Shown one piece after another: positions 33,438 through 41,673 of a stretch of 64,000 bases of DNA (the first letter of the stretch is position 1; each line of letters begins with the position of its first letter). The stretch covers positions 80,396-144,395 of the forward strand of contig CAVAMJ010000005.1 of NCBI GenBank assembly GCA_963589785.1, in the 5' to 3' direction. The position numbers and the translations under genes were made by a program. The notes beneath the pieces were generated by a model that worked only from the letters and a program-made list of their open reading frames with translations, searched no databases and was not told where the DNA came from. This DNA is from SIG603 sp963589785 (GTDB lineage Bacteria > Bacillota > Clostridia > Oscillospirales > Acutalibacteraceae).

Positions 33438-35957
33438 TTACTTGTTAACCTTAACAGCGTGGTCAAATGTTGTAGCCTCCTTGTAAGGCTTAACAAGCTG
33501 AATAACCATAAGAACGATGCATACAACGGAAACGATTGCACCGATGATTGTAGCAAGTGTGATGTTGCCTGTAACAACAGAACCGATGTTGTAAACGATG
33601 AGAGCGATTACATAAGCAAATCCGCACTCATAACCGATTGCAAACCAGAACCACTTTGTGTTGTTCATCTCTCTCTTGATAGCGCCCATAGCTGCGAAGC
33701 AAGGAGCGCAGAGGAGATTGAAGATAAGGAAGGACATACCAGCAAGAGCTGTGAAGGAAGCACCCATTGTTGCGTAAACAGATGCATCACCGCCGCCGTA
33801 GAGGATACCGAGAGTACCAACGATGTTCTCCTTAGCAACAAGACCTGTAACAGCAGCAACTGTTGCCTGCCAGTTGCCCCAGCCGAGAGGTGCGAAGATC
33901 CAGCAGATTGCGTTACCGATTGTAGCGAGGATTGAGCTTGAGAGCTCGGACTCCTCGAGCATTCTGAATGTACCGTCTACAAATCCGAAGTAAGTTGTGA
34001 ACCAAACAACGATAGTAGAAAGTGTAATGATTGTACCAGCCTTCTTGATAAAGGACCAGCCACGCTCCCACATGCTTCTGAGAAGGTCGATAAATCTTGG
34101 GAGGTGGTAAGCAGGAAGCTCCATAACGAACGGAGCAGGATCGCCGGCGAACATCTTAGTCTTCTTAAGCATAAGACCTGAAACGATGATAGCTGCGAGA
34201 CCGATGAAGTAAGCGCCTGTGGAAACCCACGGAGAACCGCCGAAGATTGCGCCGGCAATCATAGCGATGAACGGAGACTTAGCACCGCAAGGAATAAATG
34301 TAGTGGTCATAACTGTCATACGACGGTCACGCTCACTCTCGATTGTTCTGGAAGCCATGATACCGGGGATACCACAACCTGTACCGACGAGAATCGGGAT
34401 GAAGGACTTACCGGAAAGACCGAACTTTCTGAATACACGGTCGAGAACGAAAGCAACACGAGCCATGTAACCGCAAGACTCAACAAATGCGAGGAGGAAG
34501 AAGAGAACGAGCATCTGAGGAACGAATCCGAGGACCGCACCGACACCGGCTACGATACCGTCAAGGATAAGACCGGAGAGCCATGCTGCACAACCGACAG
34601 AGTCAAGAGCATTACCGATGAGTGTAGGAATACCAGGAACCCAAATGCCGTAATCAGCAGGATCCGGAGCCTCAAAGGAATCGTGCTCCTCGAAGTAAGC
34701 GAGAGCCTCTGTGTAACTCATAGAAACAGTTGTTTCTGCGTCCTCATCGCTGAGGTCGGAAGGAACTTCACTGTAGTAAGCTGTGTAATCTGTATCCTCG
34801 AGTGTCTCCTCATCAGATACTGTGATTGTAGCTGTTTCAGCTTCAGGCTTAAGAGCCTTAGCTTCAGCAAGTGTAGCAGCTGCATCAAACTCTTCGTCTT
34901 CTGTGTCGAACTCAATGCCGAAAGCGTTAAGAGCTTCCTGAGCTGCAGTGTACTCTTCGTTGTCAGCATCATATTCAGCAGTACCCTTGCCGAAGAGATG
35001 CCAGCCGTCTCCGAAGAGACCGTCGTTTGCCCAGTCAGTAGCGGATGCACCGACTGTAACCATTGCTATATAGTAGATACAGAACATGACGACTGCGAAA
35101 ATCGGAAGACCGAGCCATCTGTTTGTAACAACCTTATCAATCTTGTCAGATACTGTAAGCTTGCCTGCGCTTGCTTTCTTGTAGCAGCCCTTGATGATTG
35201 AAGCGATGTAAATGTATCTCTCGTTTGTGATGATAGACTCTGCATCGTCATCAAGCTCTTTTTCAGCTGCTTTGATGTCAGCCTCAATGTGAGACATAAC
35301 GTCAGACTTGATGTTGAGCTGCTCAAGAACCTTTGAGTCTCTCTCGAAGATCTTGATAGCGTACCATCTCTGCTGCTCATCAGGCATTGAGTGAAGAACT
35401 GCTTCCTCGATGTGAGCGATAGCGTGCTCAACAGGGCCTGAGAATGTGTGCTGAGGAACTGTCTTTGTGTTCTTAGCGGCATCAATAGCAGCCTCTGCAG
35501 CCTCCATGATTCCTGTACCCTTAAGAGCGGAAATCTCAACAACCTTGCATCCGAGCTCTCTTGAAAGCTCCTTAGTGTTGATCTTGTCGCCGTTCTTATT
35601 GACAACGTCCATCATGTTGACAGCGCAAACAACAGGAATGCCAAGCTCAACGAGCTGAGTGGTGAGGTAGAGGTTTCTCTCGAGGTTTGTACCGTCGATG
35701 ATGTTAAGAATCGCATCCGGTCTCTCTGAAATGAGGTAGTTTCTTGCGACAACCTCCTCGAGTGTGTAAGGTGAAAGTGAGTAGATACCCGGAAGGTCAG
35801 TGATGATAACTCCCTGGTGCTTCTTAAGCTTACCTTCTTTCTTCTCAACAGTAACACCCGGCCAGTTACCTACGAACTGGTTGGAACCTGTGAGGGCGTT
35901 GAACAGTGTGGTTTTACCACAGTTCGGGTTACCCGCAAGGGCAATTCTAAGATCCAT
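33438..35957 (-). CDS. feoB: Ferrous iron transporter B
   Basis: Membrane GTPase for Fe(II) uptake, about 839 residues. The G1 motif GNPNCGKTTLFN starts at residue 9. G2/G3 follow (TVEKKEG, DLPGIYSL), and the G4-like motif is NMMD. The membrane part has Gate motifs (LVGTGCGIPGIMASR, FIPCGAKSPFI). Between the first membrane segment and the core there is an acidic insert of about 110 residues (about 325-435) not found in enteric FeoB. ATG 35957 is chosen for the AAAGGAAAA upstream and the family start. The feoA genes lie upstream. Confidence 0.95.
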   Translation of the reverse strand: MDLRIALAGNPNCGKTTLFNALTGSNQFVGNWPGVTVEKKEGKLKKHQGVIITDLPGIYSLSPYTLEEVVARNYLISERPDAILNIIDGTNLERNLYLTTQLVELGIPVVCAVNMMDVVNKNGDKINTKELSRELGCKVVEISALKGTGIMEAAEAAIDAAKNTKTVPQHTFSGPVEHAIAHIEEAVLHSMPDEQQRWYAIKIFERDSKVLEQLNIKSDVMSHIEADIKAAEKELDDDAESIITNERYIYIASIIKGCYKKASAGKLTVSDKIDKVVTNRWLGLPIFAVVMFCIYYIAMVTVGASATDWANDGLFGDGWHLFGKGTAEYDADNEEYTAAQEALNAFGIEFDTEDEEFDAAATLAEAKALKPEAETATITVSDEETLEDTDYTAYYSEVPSDLSDEDAETTVSMSYTEALAYFEEHDSFEAPDPADYGIWVPGIPTLIGNALDSVGCAAWLSGLILDGIVAGVGAVLGFVPQMLVLFFLLAFVESCGYMARVAFVLDRVFRKFGLSGKSFIPILVGTGCGIPGIMASRTIESERDRRMTVMTTTFIPCGAKSPFIAMIAGAIFGGSPWVSTGAYFIGLAAIIVSGLMLKKTKMFAGDPAPFVMELPAYHLPRFIDLLRSMWERGWSFIKKAGTIITLSTIVVWFTTYFGFVDGTFRMLEESELSSSILATIGNAICWIFAPLGWGNWQATVAAVTGLVAKENIVGTLGILYGGGDASVYATMGASFTALAGMSFLIFNLLCAPCFAAMGAIKREMNNTKWFWFAIGYECGFAYVIALIVYNIGSVVTGNITLATIIGAIVSVVCIVLMVIQLVKPYKEATTFDHAVKVNK

Positions 35958-36089
35958 ATTTAATTTTCCTTTCCAAGACATTTTACTGTCCAAATTAACA
36001 ATTTTTGTCTAAGTTTTAACTAACCAAAGTAAACAAAGGCTAATAAAACTTAACAATAACTAACCTTTAGGTTAAAAAGAATCGAGGGT

Positions 36090-36311
36090 TTACTCGACCT
36101 CGATCTCTTCGGCGTCTGCTTTTCTGATAGAAAGCTCATAGCCTCTAACTGTTACTTCAATCGGATCACCGAGAGGAGCAACCTTGCGGATGTAGACGTC
36201 AACACCCTTTGTAATGCCCATGTCCATGATTCTACGCTTGATAGCGCCTTCACCGTGGAGCTTCTTAACCTTAACGGTTGAGCCGATTTTTGCGTCCTTA
36301 AGTGTATTCAT
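36090..36311 (-). CDS. feoA: FeoA-family protein
   Basis: A small cytoplasmic SH3-like protein of 73 residues, needed for FeoB function in studied bacteria. It has the family pattern RRIMDMGITKGVDVYIRKVAPLGDP followed by VRGYELSIRKADAEEI, which are the two halves of the FeoA fold. It is the second of two FeoA genes in the operon. The 132-base gap to feoB contains the sequence TAACCTTTAGGTTA and an ACTAACC repeat. Confidence 0.92.
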   Translation of the reverse strand: MNTLKDAKIGSTVKVKKLHGEGAIKRRIMDMGITKGVDVYIRKVAPLGDPIEVTVRGYELSIRKADAEEIEVE

Positions 36312-36360
36312 CAGAATATTCCTCCTTTTAAAATTTCAATATAGTAAAGATCGATCTAAA

Positions 36361-36573
36361 TCAGATCATGATCTTTTGTGCCATTTCACGGCTTAAAGCA
36401 ACTCTTGCTTCCTTGACGTTAACGATAATGTTGCCGCCGATTTCATTAACAACGGTAACTTCACCGCCTACAACGAAACCAAGATCGGCAAGATGAGCCT
36501 TAACCTCCGGGTTGCCGCCGATTTTTCTAATAATGTTGGACTCGCCGGGAGTTGCTAATAATAAAGGCATCAT
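36361..36573 (-). CDS. feoA: FeoA-family protein, first copy
   Basis: 70 residues. It has the FeoA pattern VKAHLADLGFVVGGEVTVV and VNVKEARVALSREMAQKIMI. It is only partly similar to the second copy, so this is an old duplication and not a recent one. Two adjacent ATGs (36573 and 36570) follow AAGGAG. The first is taken. It is the first gene of the operon. Tandem feoA genes before feoB are common in Clostridia. Confidence 0.9.
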   Translation of the reverse strand: MMPLLLATPGESNIIRKIGGNPEVKAHLADLGFVVGGEVTVVNEIGGNIIVNVKEARVALSREMAQKIMI

Positions 36574-36688
36574 ATTATTTCTCCTTTCCAATTAAGAAAG
36601 AGTGTACTGCAGAAGTTAAAATAATGTTACCGCAGTAAGCACACACTAACCAAGTGATTAAAAATAAGAAGCTTTCGCAACTAAAGAT

Positions 36689-36717
36689 ATTATAGTTAGT
36701 ATTGACTATTTTGTCAA
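36689..36717 (-). promoter_or_regulatory. Consensus sigma-A promoter of the feo operon
   Basis: Minus-strand perfect TTGACA (36717-36712) and TATAAT (36694-36689) with a 17-base spacer. The fully consensus promoter suggests that control is by a repressor. ATTGAC/GTCAAT (36701-36718) is a small dyad over the -35 region. Confidence 0.88.
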
Positions 36718-36815
36718 TCAAATAAAACAAAGTTTTTAAAGTGCTCAAAAAAACTATGAATATTACCTATAAGTAATATTAAACTAACTTATTTTTTGTG
36801 CAAAAAATAAACTGC

Positions 36816-36851
36816 AAAAAGGCAGCTAATTTACTTCACAGCCGCCTTTTT
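36816..36851 (-). terminator. Terminator after the HAD gene
   Basis: A 12-bp stem with one mismatch (36816-36827 with 36840-36851) flanked by runs of A and T. The minus-strand U tract fits termination of the Nudix-HAD unit. Confidence 0.85.
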
Positions 36852-36862
36852 GTCACAGTTAT

Positions 36863-37516
36863 TTAATGTTTTAGATATTCGATTACAAATAGAAGATTTG
36901 GCTCTACTGTTTCGCAATGAGAGGAGATTTCCTCAGTCGGTGGGAGCAAATCGGGCACCATAATCGGTCGCAAATTTCCCGCATAAGCTGATTTAATGCC
37001 GTTGTAAGAATCCTCAATTGCATAGGCATCGGTAGGATTAATACCGAGTGCCTCGCAAGCCTTTAGATAAATCTCCGGGTGGGGCTTGCTGAACTTAACT
37101 TTATCACCGCCGATAACCGCAGAAAAATAGGGGAGTATGTCAGCATCTCTCAGCTGGTTTGTCACAACTTCAGTTCTTGTGGAGGAAGCAAGGGCTATTT
37201 TTATATCGTTGTCCTTTAGAAAAGAAAGAAGCTCTTTAATTCCGCTTTTCATCGGCAGTCTTCCGCCGTCATATCTCTCGTGATAAAGCTTCGATACTTC
37301 TTCCTGACATTCGTCAAATGGAAAATCCGCTCCAAAACTTTCAAGCATAATTTCCTTTGCCTTAGCTATATTCACTCCGAGGCATTTATCATAGTGCTCT
37401 TCAAAATTCTTTGCACCGTGAGAAATAGCTACTTCACGCCAAATGTTCTTAACGCATATTTCCGAATCGAATATGACACCGTCCATGTCAAAAACGACAG
37501 CTTTAAATTCCTTCAT
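36863..37516 (-). CDS. HAD-family phosphatase/phosphoglucomutase-like hydrolase
   Basis: 217 residues. HAD motif I is VFDMDGVIFDSE, motif II is IALASSTR, motif III includes KPHPEIYLKA, and motif IV is AIEDSYNGIKSAYAG. The alpha-helical cap between motifs I and II puts it with the beta-phosphoglucomutase/pyrophosphatase-like subgroup. The substrate is not predictable. It lies 18 bases after the Nudix gene. Confidence 0.88.
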   Translation of the reverse strand: MKEFKAVVFDMDGVIFDSEICVKNIWREVAISHGAKNFEEHYDKCLGVNIAKAKEIMLESFGADFPFDECQEEVSKLYHERYDGGRLPMKSGIKELLSFLKDNDIKIALASSTRTEVVTNQLRDADILPYFSAVIGGDKVKFSKPHPEIYLKACEALGINPTDAYAIEDSYNGIKSAYAGNLRPIMVPDLLPPTEEISSHCETVEPNLLFVIEYLKH

Positions 37517-37534
37517 TTGTATTCTCCCGATTTA

Positions 37535-37939
37535 TCATTTTGTTAGATACTCGTACGCAAGCTTTAATGTTTCTTTGTCTGTGTCAAATGTGACGGCATT
37601 TACCGCATTTTCATAATTCATCCACTCCAAAGAGCTTACTTCACATTCCTGGTTGATAAGTTTATCGGACTTTGCTTCAGCAACAAAGAAAATGACATCT
37701 TTAATAATTCCTTCAAAGGGGGAATAGGTGATTTTATGTCTGAATCCCGTATCAAGCTTAGCCTCGAGATTAGTTTCTTCTTTGATTTCACGAAGCGCGG
37801 TCTGCTCTTCAGTTTCGTCATTTTCAACATGACCCTTTGGGATTGATGTATGACCCTGAGCCATATGCTCGATGAGGAAAAGATATTCATTATTTTCTTT
37901 TTTATAAACTACCGCACCGCAGGATTTTTCGAATTTCAT
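37535..37939 (-). CDS. Nudix hydrolase (diadenosine tetraphosphatase-like)
   Basis: 134 residues. The Nudix box runs from GHVENDE to REIKEETNL and carries the metal-binding glutamates. The start FEKSCGAVVYKK and IPKGHVE resemble Ap4A hydrolase-type members. The exact substrate is not fixed. Likely co-transcribed with the HAD gene downstream. Confidence 0.88.
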   Translation of the reverse strand: MKFEKSCGAVVYKKENNEYLFLIEHMAQGHTSIPKGHVENDETEEQTALREIKEETNLEAKLDTGFRHKITYSPFEGIIKDVIFFVAEAKSDKLINQECEVSSLEWMNYENAVNAVTFDTDKETLKLAYEYLTK

Positions 37940-38000
37940 ATTAATTCTCCTTAGTTAAAATATGTACTAATGATACAATAAACTTGAGAAAATCGCAACA

Positions 38001-38028
38001 AAAAGTGCCCCCGAATTAACGGGAGCAC
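38001..38028 (-). terminator. Terminator of pckA
   Basis: A 9-bp stem with one mismatch (GTGCCCCCG with CGGGAGCAC, 38005-38028), followed on the minus strand by a U tract at 38004-38001 and beyond. Confidence 0.88.
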
Positions 38029-38051
38029 CGAATTGTATCTTGTTTAAAGAA

Positions 38052-39662
38052 TTAGAGCTGAGGACCTGCAGCAACAAGAGCCTTACCAGCCTCGTTAGTT
38101 GTATACTTAACGAAGTTCTTCTGGAATCTCTCAGCAAGATCCTTTGCCTTTGTATCCCACTCGGATGCATCAGCATAAGTGTCTCTAGGATCGAGGATGC
38201 CTGTGTCAACGCCCGGAAGCTCTGTTGGAACCTCAAAGTTGAAGTAAGGAACAGTCTTTGTAGGAGCCTTGTTAATATCGCCGTTTAAGATAGCGTCAAT
38301 GATTCCACGAGTATCCTTGATTGTGATTCTCTTGCCTGTGCCGTTCCAACCTGTGTTTACGAGGTAAGCCTTAGCGCCGTTAGCCTGCATCTTCTTTACG
38401 AGCTCCTCAGCGTACTTTGTTGGGTGAAGCTCGAGGAATGCCTGACCGAAGCAAGCGGAGAATGTTGGAGTAGGCTCTGTGATACCACGCTCTGTACCAG
38501 CAAGCTTAGCTGTGAAGCCGGAGAGGAAGTAGTACTGAGTCTGCTCAGGTGTGAGGATAGAAACCGGAGGAAGTACTCCGAATGCGTCTGCAGAAAGGAA
38601 GATAACGTCCTTAGCAGCAGGGCCGGAAGAAACACCGTTTACTGTAGAAGCGATCTTCTCGATATGGTCGATAGGATAGGAAACACGAGTGTTCTCTGTT
38701 ACGCTCTTATCGTCGAAGTCGATTGTTCCGTCTTCAGCTACAGTTACGTTCTCGAGAAGAGCGTTCTTCTTGATAGCATTGTAGATGTCAGGCTCAGACT
38801 CCTTGTCAAGACCGATAACCTTAGCGTAGCAGCCGCCCTCGAAGTTGAAGACGCCGTTGTCGTCCCAGCCGTGCTCGTCATCACCGATGAGAAGTCTCTT
38901 AGGATCTGTGGAAAGTGTTGTCTTACCTGTACCGGAAAGTCCGAAGAAGACAGCTGTGTTCTTACCCTCCATATCTGTGTTAGCGGAGCAGTGCATGGAA
39001 GCGATGCCCTTAAGTGGGAGGTAGTAGTTCATCATGGAGAACATACCCTTCTTCATCTCGCCGCCGTACCATGTGTTAATGATAACCTGCTCACGGCTTG
39101 TGATATTGAAGGCTACGCAAGTCTCGGAGTTGAGACCGAGCTCCTCATAGTTCTCGACCTTAGCCTTAGATGCGTTGTAAACAACGAAATCAGGCTCAAA
39201 GTTCTTGAGCTCTTCCTCTGTAGGAGCGATGAACATGTTCTTAACGAAGTGAGCCTGCCATGCAACCTCAACGATGAAGCGGATAGCCATTCTTGTGTCA
39301 GCGTTAGCGCCGCAGAATGCATCAACAACATAAAGCTTCTTGCCGCTGAGCTCTTTCTTAGCGAGATCCTTAACAACAGCCCATGTGCTCTCTGTCATTG
39401 GGTGGTTGTCGTTAGGATAGGAAGGAGAATTCCACCAAACTGTGTCCTTGGAGTTCTCGTCCATAACGATGTACTTATCTTTAGGAGAACGACCGGTGTA
39501 GATACCTGTCATAACGTTAACTGCACCGAGCTCTGTCTTCTTACCAGCGTCAAAACCCTCGAGTGATGGGTCAAGCTCAGCGTTGTAAAGATCGTCATAA
39601 GAAGGATTGTAAACGATCTCAGGAGTGCCTGTAATGCCGTACTTGGTTAAATCAAGTGCCAT
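38052..39662 (-). CDS. pckA: Phosphoenolpyruvate carboxykinase (ATP)
   Basis: Interconverts oxaloacetate and phosphoenolpyruvate, using ATP/ADP. 536 residues, normal length. The kinase-1a loop GLSGTGKTTLS, the metal/PEP motif LIGDDEHGWDD, and the oxaloacetate-binding YTGRSPKDKY are present. In anaerobic Clostridia it can run towards oxaloacetate with CO2 fixation. ATGAGGTAG precedes the ATG. It is a single gene with its own promoter. Confidence 0.96.
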   Translation of the reverse strand: MALDLTKYGITGTPEIVYNPSYDDLYNAELDPSLEGFDAGKKTELGAVNVMTGIYTGRSPKDKYIVMDENSKDTVWWNSPSYPNDNHPMTESTWAVVKDLAKKELSGKKLYVVDAFCGANADTRMAIRFIVEVAWQAHFVKNMFIAPTEEELKNFEPDFVVYNASKAKVENYEELGLNSETCVAFNITSREQVIINTWYGGEMKKGMFSMMNYYLPLKGIASMHCSANTDMEGKNTAVFFGLSGTGKTTLSTDPKRLLIGDDEHGWDDNGVFNFEGGCYAKVIGLDKESEPDIYNAIKKNALLENVTVAEDGTIDFDDKSVTENTRVSYPIDHIEKIASTVNGVSSGPAAKDVIFLSADAFGVLPPVSILTPEQTQYYFLSGFTAKLAGTERGITEPTPTFSACFGQAFLELHPTKYAEELVKKMQANGAKAYLVNTGWNGTGKRITIKDTRGIIDAILNGDINKAPTKTVPYFNFEVPTELPGVDTGILDPRDTYADASEWDTKAKDLAERFQKNFVKYTTNEAGKALVAAGPQL

Positions 39663-39695
39663 TTTAAACTACCTCATTTCTGATTTTGTTATGAA

Positions 39696-39720
39696 GTATG
39701 AAACTATATATATTTCATAC
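39696..39720. promoter_or_regulatory. Inverted repeat in the pckA leader
   Basis: GTATGAAA (39696-39703) and TTTCATAC (39713-39720) form a perfect 8-bp dyad with a 9-base spacer. It lies between the pckA promoter and start codon and could be an operator. Confidence 0.5.
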
Positions 39721-39785
39721 ATATAAAGATTTTATAAAGAAATCCGATTCTCTTGAAGAACCATCTTTCCCACTTCCGAAACTTA

Positions 39786-39814
39786 GTATACAATATATTT
39801 AAATGAACTTCAAT
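39786..39814 (-). promoter_or_regulatory. Promoter of pckA
   Basis: Minus-strand TTGAAG (39814-39809) and TATACT (39791-39786) with a 17-base spacer, giving a leader of about 115 nt. Confidence 0.65.
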
Positions 39815-40038
39815 AATTAATTGTTAAAAAATAGTTAAATTTATCACACTTTTGTTATTGAAACAGAAAATTAGAGCAGTTTTTGATAAAAATGACAATG
39901 GATAAAATGTGAAATTAAAATTTATAAAGAGTGAAAAAGTTAGTTCCTAATTTTTCATAAAGTTTCTAAATAATGCATTATAAATTGTCTGTGAGACTAA
40001 AATTTGAAAGATTAACGAAGAAAAATTTCAAAAAGCTA
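39815..40038. other. AT-rich intergenic stretch without recognised features
   Basis: Between the divergent pckA and trpXYZ promoters. I found no coding frame, RNA gene or clear dyad here. Confidence 0.6.
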
Positions 40039-40067
40039 TTGACAAATGAATTAAGTCGTGGTAAAAA
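40039..40067 (+). promoter_or_regulatory. Promoter of the trpXYZ T-box transcript
   Basis: TTGACA at 40039-40044 and TAAAAA at 40062-40067 with a 17-base spacer. Transcription would start near 40075. Confidence 0.65.
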
Positions 40068-40074
40068 TAAGTAA

Positions 40075-40350
40075 ACCGATGAGGAAGAGTGAGTACAATT
40101 AAGCAACTTTTCTAAAGCGAGCCGCAGGCGGTGTGAGTGCGGTAAAAAGTCTTAGTTCGGAATGGGCTTCTGAGGGCGAACAGAAAGGTATTTTATAACG
40201 TCGAGTATGTGAGACGGAGTGTGACTCTCCGTGAAAAAAGGTCTGCATATGACAGTATGCGATAAGCGGGTATTTTTATACCAAGCAGGGTGGCACCGCA
40301 GGAATTTATATCCTGTCCCGGCAAAGAAATTTGCTAGGACAGGATTTTTT
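40075..40350 (+). promoter_or_regulatory. T-box riboswitch (tRNA-Trp) upstream of trpXYZ
   Basis: The T-box core AGGGTGGCACCGC is at 40287-40299. The terminator (40310-40318 with 40337-40345, inner stem 40321-40334, then T6) follows. A TGG specifier candidate is at 40163-40165 after GAA. The UGGC bulge matches a GCCA acceptor end, consistent with tRNA-Trp. The same logic as the trpE leader links import and synthesis of tryptophan. Confidence 0.93.
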
Positions 40351-40366
40351 GTTTTTGGAGGATAAT

Positions 40367-40402
40367 ATGAAGACTAAATTTACAAAGCGATGGCGTGGCT
40401 AA
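40367..40402 (+). CDS. 11-codon leader ORF containing a Trp codon
   Basis: ATG at 40367 is preceded by GGAGGA (40357-40362) at good spacing. The ORF encodes MKTKFTKRWRG and ends at TAA 40400-40402. The Trp codon is at 40391-40393. Seven bases just before it (40385-40391) pair exactly with 40439-40445, before the trpX ribosome-binding site. It lies after the T-box terminator, so it is translated only when readthrough occurs. It may be a leader peptide that senses tryptophan during translation, or a chance or vestigial ORF. I cannot tell which. Confidence 0.5.
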   Translation: MKTKFTKRWRG

Positions 40403-40483
40403 GTTAATTTTCAAAAATAAATTAAACTTATAACGAAAATCGCTTATTCTTTAAATAGAGGAAATAAAGGAAGGAAATATATT

Positions 40484-41581
40484 ATGGCTATCAAGAAAAT
40501 TTTATCTGCCGCTATGGCACTTGCATTGACACTCAGCTTCACAGCTTGCTCATCATCTACTTCAGATTCTTCATCGTCTTCGACCGCTGAGAGTTCAGCC
40601 GCTTCAAGCACCGAAACAGCAGAGGAAGGAAAAACCTATACAATCGGTATTTGCAATTATGTAGATGATGCTTCTTTAAATCAGATTGTTGATAACATTA
40701 ACACAAGACTTGATGAAATAGAGGCTTCTGACGGAGTCACAATTAATGTTGAATATGATAACTGTAATGCAGACGCTAACGTTATGAACCAGATTATCGC
40801 TAACTTCGAGGCAGATAAGGTAGACCTTATGGTCGGTGTTGCAACTCCCGTAGCAATGGCAATGCAGACAGCTACCGAGGACAGCAAGACTCCCGTAGTT
40901 TTCGCCGCTGTATCCGATCCTGTTGGAGCCGGCTTGGTTGAGTCTCTCGATGCTCCCGGAAGCAACATCACAGGTTCTTCGGACAACCTCGATACTTCAG
41001 CAGTTATGAACCTCATCTTTGCTCAGAACCCTGATGCTAAGAAAATCGGCCTTCTCTACGATGTAGGACAGGATTCCGCAACAGCAGCTATCGCTGAAGC
41101 TAAGGCTTACCTTGATGAAAAGGGCGTTGAATATGTCGAGCACACAGCTACAAATAACGAAGAAGCCGCTCTTGCAGCAGACGCATTTGTTTCTGACGGT
41201 GTTGACGCTGTATTCACACCAACCGACAACACAATCATGACAGCAGAGCTTTCCATCTACGAGACATTTGTAGATGCAGGTATTCCTCATTACACAGGTG
41301 CAGACTCATTCGCACTTAACGGCGCATTCCTTGGCTACGGCGTTGATTACGCTAACCTCGGTAAAGAAACAGCAGATATGATTTATTCAATTCTCGCTGA
41401 GGGCAAAGACCCGGCTACAACACCTGTTATCACATTTGATAACGGTACAGCAACAGTAAACACAGAGGTTTGCACAGCTTTAGGTTACGATTTCGAGACA
41501 GTCAGCGAAGCATTTGCACCTTACTGCACAAGAGTTGAGGAAATCACAACAGCAGAGAGCTTTGATGATCTCAATTCATGA
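40484..41581 (+). CDS. trpX: Tryptophan-type ABC transporter substrate-binding lipoprotein
   Basis: Extracellular lipoprotein of 365 residues. A signal peptide ends in an FTAC lipobox, followed by a Ser-rich linker. The body is the ABC_sub_bind family (YTIGICNYVDDASLNQIVDN, then FAAVSDPVGAGLVESL). Members of this family behind Trp T-boxes are known as TrpX. Its own T-box here has a TGG specifier, which supports tryptophan or a precursor as ligand. AAAGGAAGG precedes the ATG. Confidence 0.88.
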   Translation: MAIKKILSAAMALALTLSFTACSSSTSDSSSSSTAESSAASSTETAEEGKTYTIGICNYVDDASLNQIVDNINTRLDEIEASDGVTINVEYDNCNADANVMNQIIANFEADKVDLMVGVATPVAMAMQTATEDSKTPVVFAAVSDPVGAGLVESLDAPGSNITGSSDNLDTSAVMNLIFAQNPDAKKIGLLYDVGQDSATAAIAEAKAYLDEKGVEYVEHTATNNEEAALAADAFVSDGVDAVFTPTDNTIMTAELSIYETFVDAGIPHYTGADSFALNGAFLGYGVDYANLGKETADMIYSILAEGKDPATTPVITFDNGTATVNTEVCTALGYDFETVSEAFAPYCTRVEEITTAESFDDLNS

Positions 41582-41626
41582 TAAATTAATTAGCAATCCT
41601 CAAAAATCTTCATAATACAGAAAAGC

Positions 41627-41655
41627 TTACCGTACATCCAAAAGGTGTGCGGTAA
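41627..41655 (+). other. Intercistronic hairpin between trpX and trpY
   Basis: TTACCGTACA (41627-41636) pairs with TGTGCGGTAA (41646-41655), ten pairs with one G-U. It probably protects the trpX message or reduces readthrough to the permease. Confidence 0.6.
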
Positions 41656-41673
41656 ACTTTTAAGGAGTAATGT

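Noticed and set aside
33459..35201. Open frames of up to 172 codons opposite feoB
   Set aside because: They are shadows of the feoB codons with cysteine-rich, low-quality protein content and no start signals.
36061..36074. TAACCT-TT-AGGTTA between feoA and feoB as a classical DtxR box
   Set aside because: The half-sites are in the reverse order of the DtxR/IdeR palindrome, and the site is inside the operon rather than at a promoter. It is only kept as a weak hint of half-sites.
38424..39566. A 380-codon open frame on the plus strand opposite pckA
   Set aside because: It mirrors the codon pattern of pckA, has an implausible cysteine and serine-rich composition and no ribosome-binding site. 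pckA is certain.
40162..40164. ATG (Met) as specifier codon in the second T-box
   Set aside because: The overlapping TGG gives Trp. The UGGC bulge needs discriminator G, which fits tRNA-Trp and not tRNA-Met, and the downstream genes encode a Trp-type importer.
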